64,000 nucleotides of DNA from Lentihominibacter butyricus (lineage in GTDB: Bacteria; Bacillota; Clostridia; Peptostreptococcales; Anaerovoracaceae): positions 94,937 through 158,936 of the forward strand of contig NZ_JAOQJP010000005.1 in the NCBI RefSeq assembly GCF_025567305.1, read 5' to 3'. Numbering within the stretch: position 1 is the stretch's first letter; every line of letters starts with the position of its first letter. Of the stretch, positions 62,637-64,000 are shown piece by piece. Both the position numbers and the translations under genes were made by a program. The notes beneath the pieces are model-generated. The model had not been told where the DNA came from, searched no databases, and saw only the letters and a program-made list of their open reading frames with translations.

Positions 62637-63866
62637 ATGGGAAAGAAAATTCTTGTACTTGGAACAGGAGCACAGGGCTCAACGGTAGCTCAGAGAATGG
62701 ATGAAGAAGCAAACGTTGAAAAAATCATCTGTGCCGATGCGGATCATAAGGCAGTAGACGAGCTTGTTAAGATTTTAAAGAAGGCGGAAGGTGCATATGT
62801 TGACGCCAACGATGTTGACAGCATCATCAAGGCTGCCGAGGGCGTAGACCTTATCGTAAACGCTCTGCCTATCAGATTTGCACCTAAGGTTCTTGATGCG
62901 GCTCTTGCTGTAAAGGCAAACTATCAGGACTTTGCTGCAACCGACGTGCTTGACGAGTGGTGGCCTACCTGCGTACAGATTATGTATGACGAATACGGAA
63001 AGAAATTTAAGGAAATCGGCAAGATGGCAATTATCGGAACAGGCTCAGCTCCGGGAATGATGTGCGTAGCTACAAAGAGCAGCATGAGATATCTTGATAC
63101 ATGCGACGATATTCTGATGATGGTATACGAAGGCGTAGAAGCCAAGAGATTCTTACCGTTCTGGTGGTCGCCGTTTACAGCATTATCGGATATGACAGAC
63201 CCTACCTTTGCACTGAAGGACGGAGTTTTGGTTGAAACAGAGCCACATTCACTGCCTGTAACGAGACACTTCAAGGGCTGTGAAAAGCCTGTAACCCTTG
63301 TAGAGCATGCTCATGACGAGACGGTATACATGGGACTTAACAAGGATACACACTTTAAGGGAGCAAAGAACATAAACTTCAAGTACGGCGGAGTGGGAAT
63401 CGAATTTTCAACACCGCTTTACAGAGCAGGACTTCTCAAAAGAGAAGAAGAGACATACAAGGGACATACATTCATCCCATTTGATGTAATCGTAAGCCAC
63501 TTACCGCCTGCACCTAAGTATCACAATGAGATAAAGGAGATACTTGATGAAGGACTTGTAAAGGACGAAGGAGCCTTCGTAGTAGAGGCAACGGGAACCA
63601 AGGACGGAAAGAATGTCATGGTAGAAACATACCTTTATGCGCCGGGATGCGTAGAGTCCTTTGAGAGAGCAGGAATTACAGGCGAACAGTACCTGACAGG
63701 ACAGTGCGGATCGCTCTTTACGAAGATGTTCGTAAACGACGATTACACTCAGACAGGACTGATATCATCGGATATGCTGACATACGATGAATGCGATAAG
63801 TACATTGCATATGCGGCAGAGCTTGATATCACTCTCGAAACAGAGGTTAAGCCGCTCTCTCTGTAA
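62637..63866 (+). CDS. saccharopine-dehydrogenase-like NAD(P) oxidoreductase (cassette B, intact)
   Basis: The ATG at 62637 is 11 bases after AAGGAG; a GTG at 62625 overlaps the site. The 409-residue protein opens with the Rossmann motif VLGTGAQGSTVAQRM. A second part follows with GTGSAPGMMCVATK near 134 and a mixed domain with FWWSPFTALSDMTDP near 180. Relatives reduce or oxidise imine or amino acid carbons (saccharopine, carboxynorspermidine). It is the complete version of the truncated copy at 50235. It ends exactly at the left base of the IS256-type end. Confidence 0.85.
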   Translation: MGKKILVLGTGAQGSTVAQRMDEEANVEKIICADADHKAVDELVKILKKAEGAYVDANDVDSIIKAAEGVDLIVNALPIRFAPKVLDAALAVKANYQDFAATDVLDEWWPTCVQIMYDEYGKKFKEIGKMAIIGTGSAPGMMCVATKSSMRYLDTCDDILMMVYEGVEAKRFLPFWWSPFTALSDMTDPTFALKDGVLVETEPHSLPVTRHFKGCEKPVTLVEHAHDETVYMGLNKDTHFKGAKNINFKYGGVGIEFSTPLYRAGLLKREEETYKGHTFIPFDVIVSHLPPAPKYHNEIKEILDEGLVKDEGAFVVEATGTKDGKNVMVETYLYAPGCVESFERAGITGEQYLTGQCGSLFTKMFVNDDYTQTGLISSDMLTYDECDKYIAYAAELDITLETEVKPLSL

Positions 63867-64000
63867 GGGCGTGTCCAAAAATGTCTGTAAATAAAAATCC
63901 TATGGTAGCTAACTAACATAAGTATGAGCAAATTTGCTCCTTACGGTATAGAATACTGTATCCAGGATTTATTGCAAGAGAAGCCAGCCGGGCCATGGGG
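63867..64000 (-). mobile_element. right end of a second IS256-family copy, in reverse orientation
   Basis: GGGCGTGTCCAAAAATGTCT at 63867 is an inverted repeat like the one at 56248. Bases 63915-64000 are the exact reverse complement of 57595-57680 (86 bases), the right part of the first copy. This copy therefore enters the window from its right end and supplies the 48 bases the first copy has lost. The rest lies beyond the edge. Confidence 0.8.

Noticed and set aside
1..64000. tRNA or rRNA genes
   Set aside because: I looked for T-loop (GGTTCRA) and conserved rRNA strings in gaps and saw none that fold as a tRNA; a covariance scan was not possible.

Overview
The window reads as chromosome from a strictly anaerobic, amino-acid-fermenting member of the Clostridia. 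The evidence is strong AAGGAGG ribosome binding sites, Rnf/PyrK-style flavin chemistry, a group B-type [FeFe] hydrogenase, a Na+-type ATP synthase c subunit, NhaC and AGCS Na+ transporters, and clostridial versions of glutamine synthetase, SerRS, ScpA/B and PNPase. An Anaerovoracaceae/Family XIII-like bacterium is my best guess, but nothing in the window fixes the genus.

Layout. 0-12.8 kb: a zinc-ribbon/coiled-coil membrane protein, a UPF0182 membrane protein, a large glutamine synthetase, serS, a TIGR00300 (ornithine cyclodeaminase-type) protein, an aminotransferase and a G5-NlpC/P60 wall hydrolase. 13-20 kb: iron alcohol dehydrogenase, an orphan REC-HPt protein, a prepilin peptidase, truA, dCMP deaminase, a WecA/TagO-type glycosyltransferase and a MATE exporter. 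20.1-27.2 kb: a complete F-type ATP synthase operon (I-like, B, E, F, H, A, G, D, C) followed by a TM1266-type regulator. 27.2-27.5 kb: a small holin-like toxin with a facing antisense promoter, a probable type I toxin-antitoxin locus. 27.6-39.2 kb: a FeoB-like protein lacking its GTPase domain, a radical SAM protein, putrescine aminotransferase with a sigma-54-like promoter, scpA/scpB, a D,D-carboxypeptidase, a Cys-rich PyrK-like flavoprotein, NhaC and a DUF4143 ATPase preceded by 33-bp repeats. 39.4-49.5 kb: a secreted protein, a Cache histidine kinase with a REC-MpsC(DUF2294) partner, hydrogenase, an AGCS symporter, rpsO and pnp.

49.6-64.0 kb is an accessory island, more AT-rich and full of insertion-sequence debris. 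It carries two versions of the same four-gene cassette: APC permease, YtcJ-type amidohydrolase, saccharopine-dehydrogenase-like oxidoreductase and AraC regulator. In the first version the oxidoreductase has lost its N-terminal NAD(P) domain at a junction with an IS200-like transposase. The second version is complete and lies between two IS256-family ends in opposite orientation. The substrate is unknown; import, amide or ester hydrolysis and an NAD(P)-linked step are inferred from the families. This duplicated cassette is the best candidate for an undescribed system here.

Working together, the Na+-type c subunit, NhaC and the AGCS symporter suggest sodium-based energetics. The ornithine cyclodeaminase-like protein, aminotransferases and putrescine aminotransferase suggest arginine/ornithine/polyamine use. 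All function calls rest on motifs and remembered family patterns; no database search was run.
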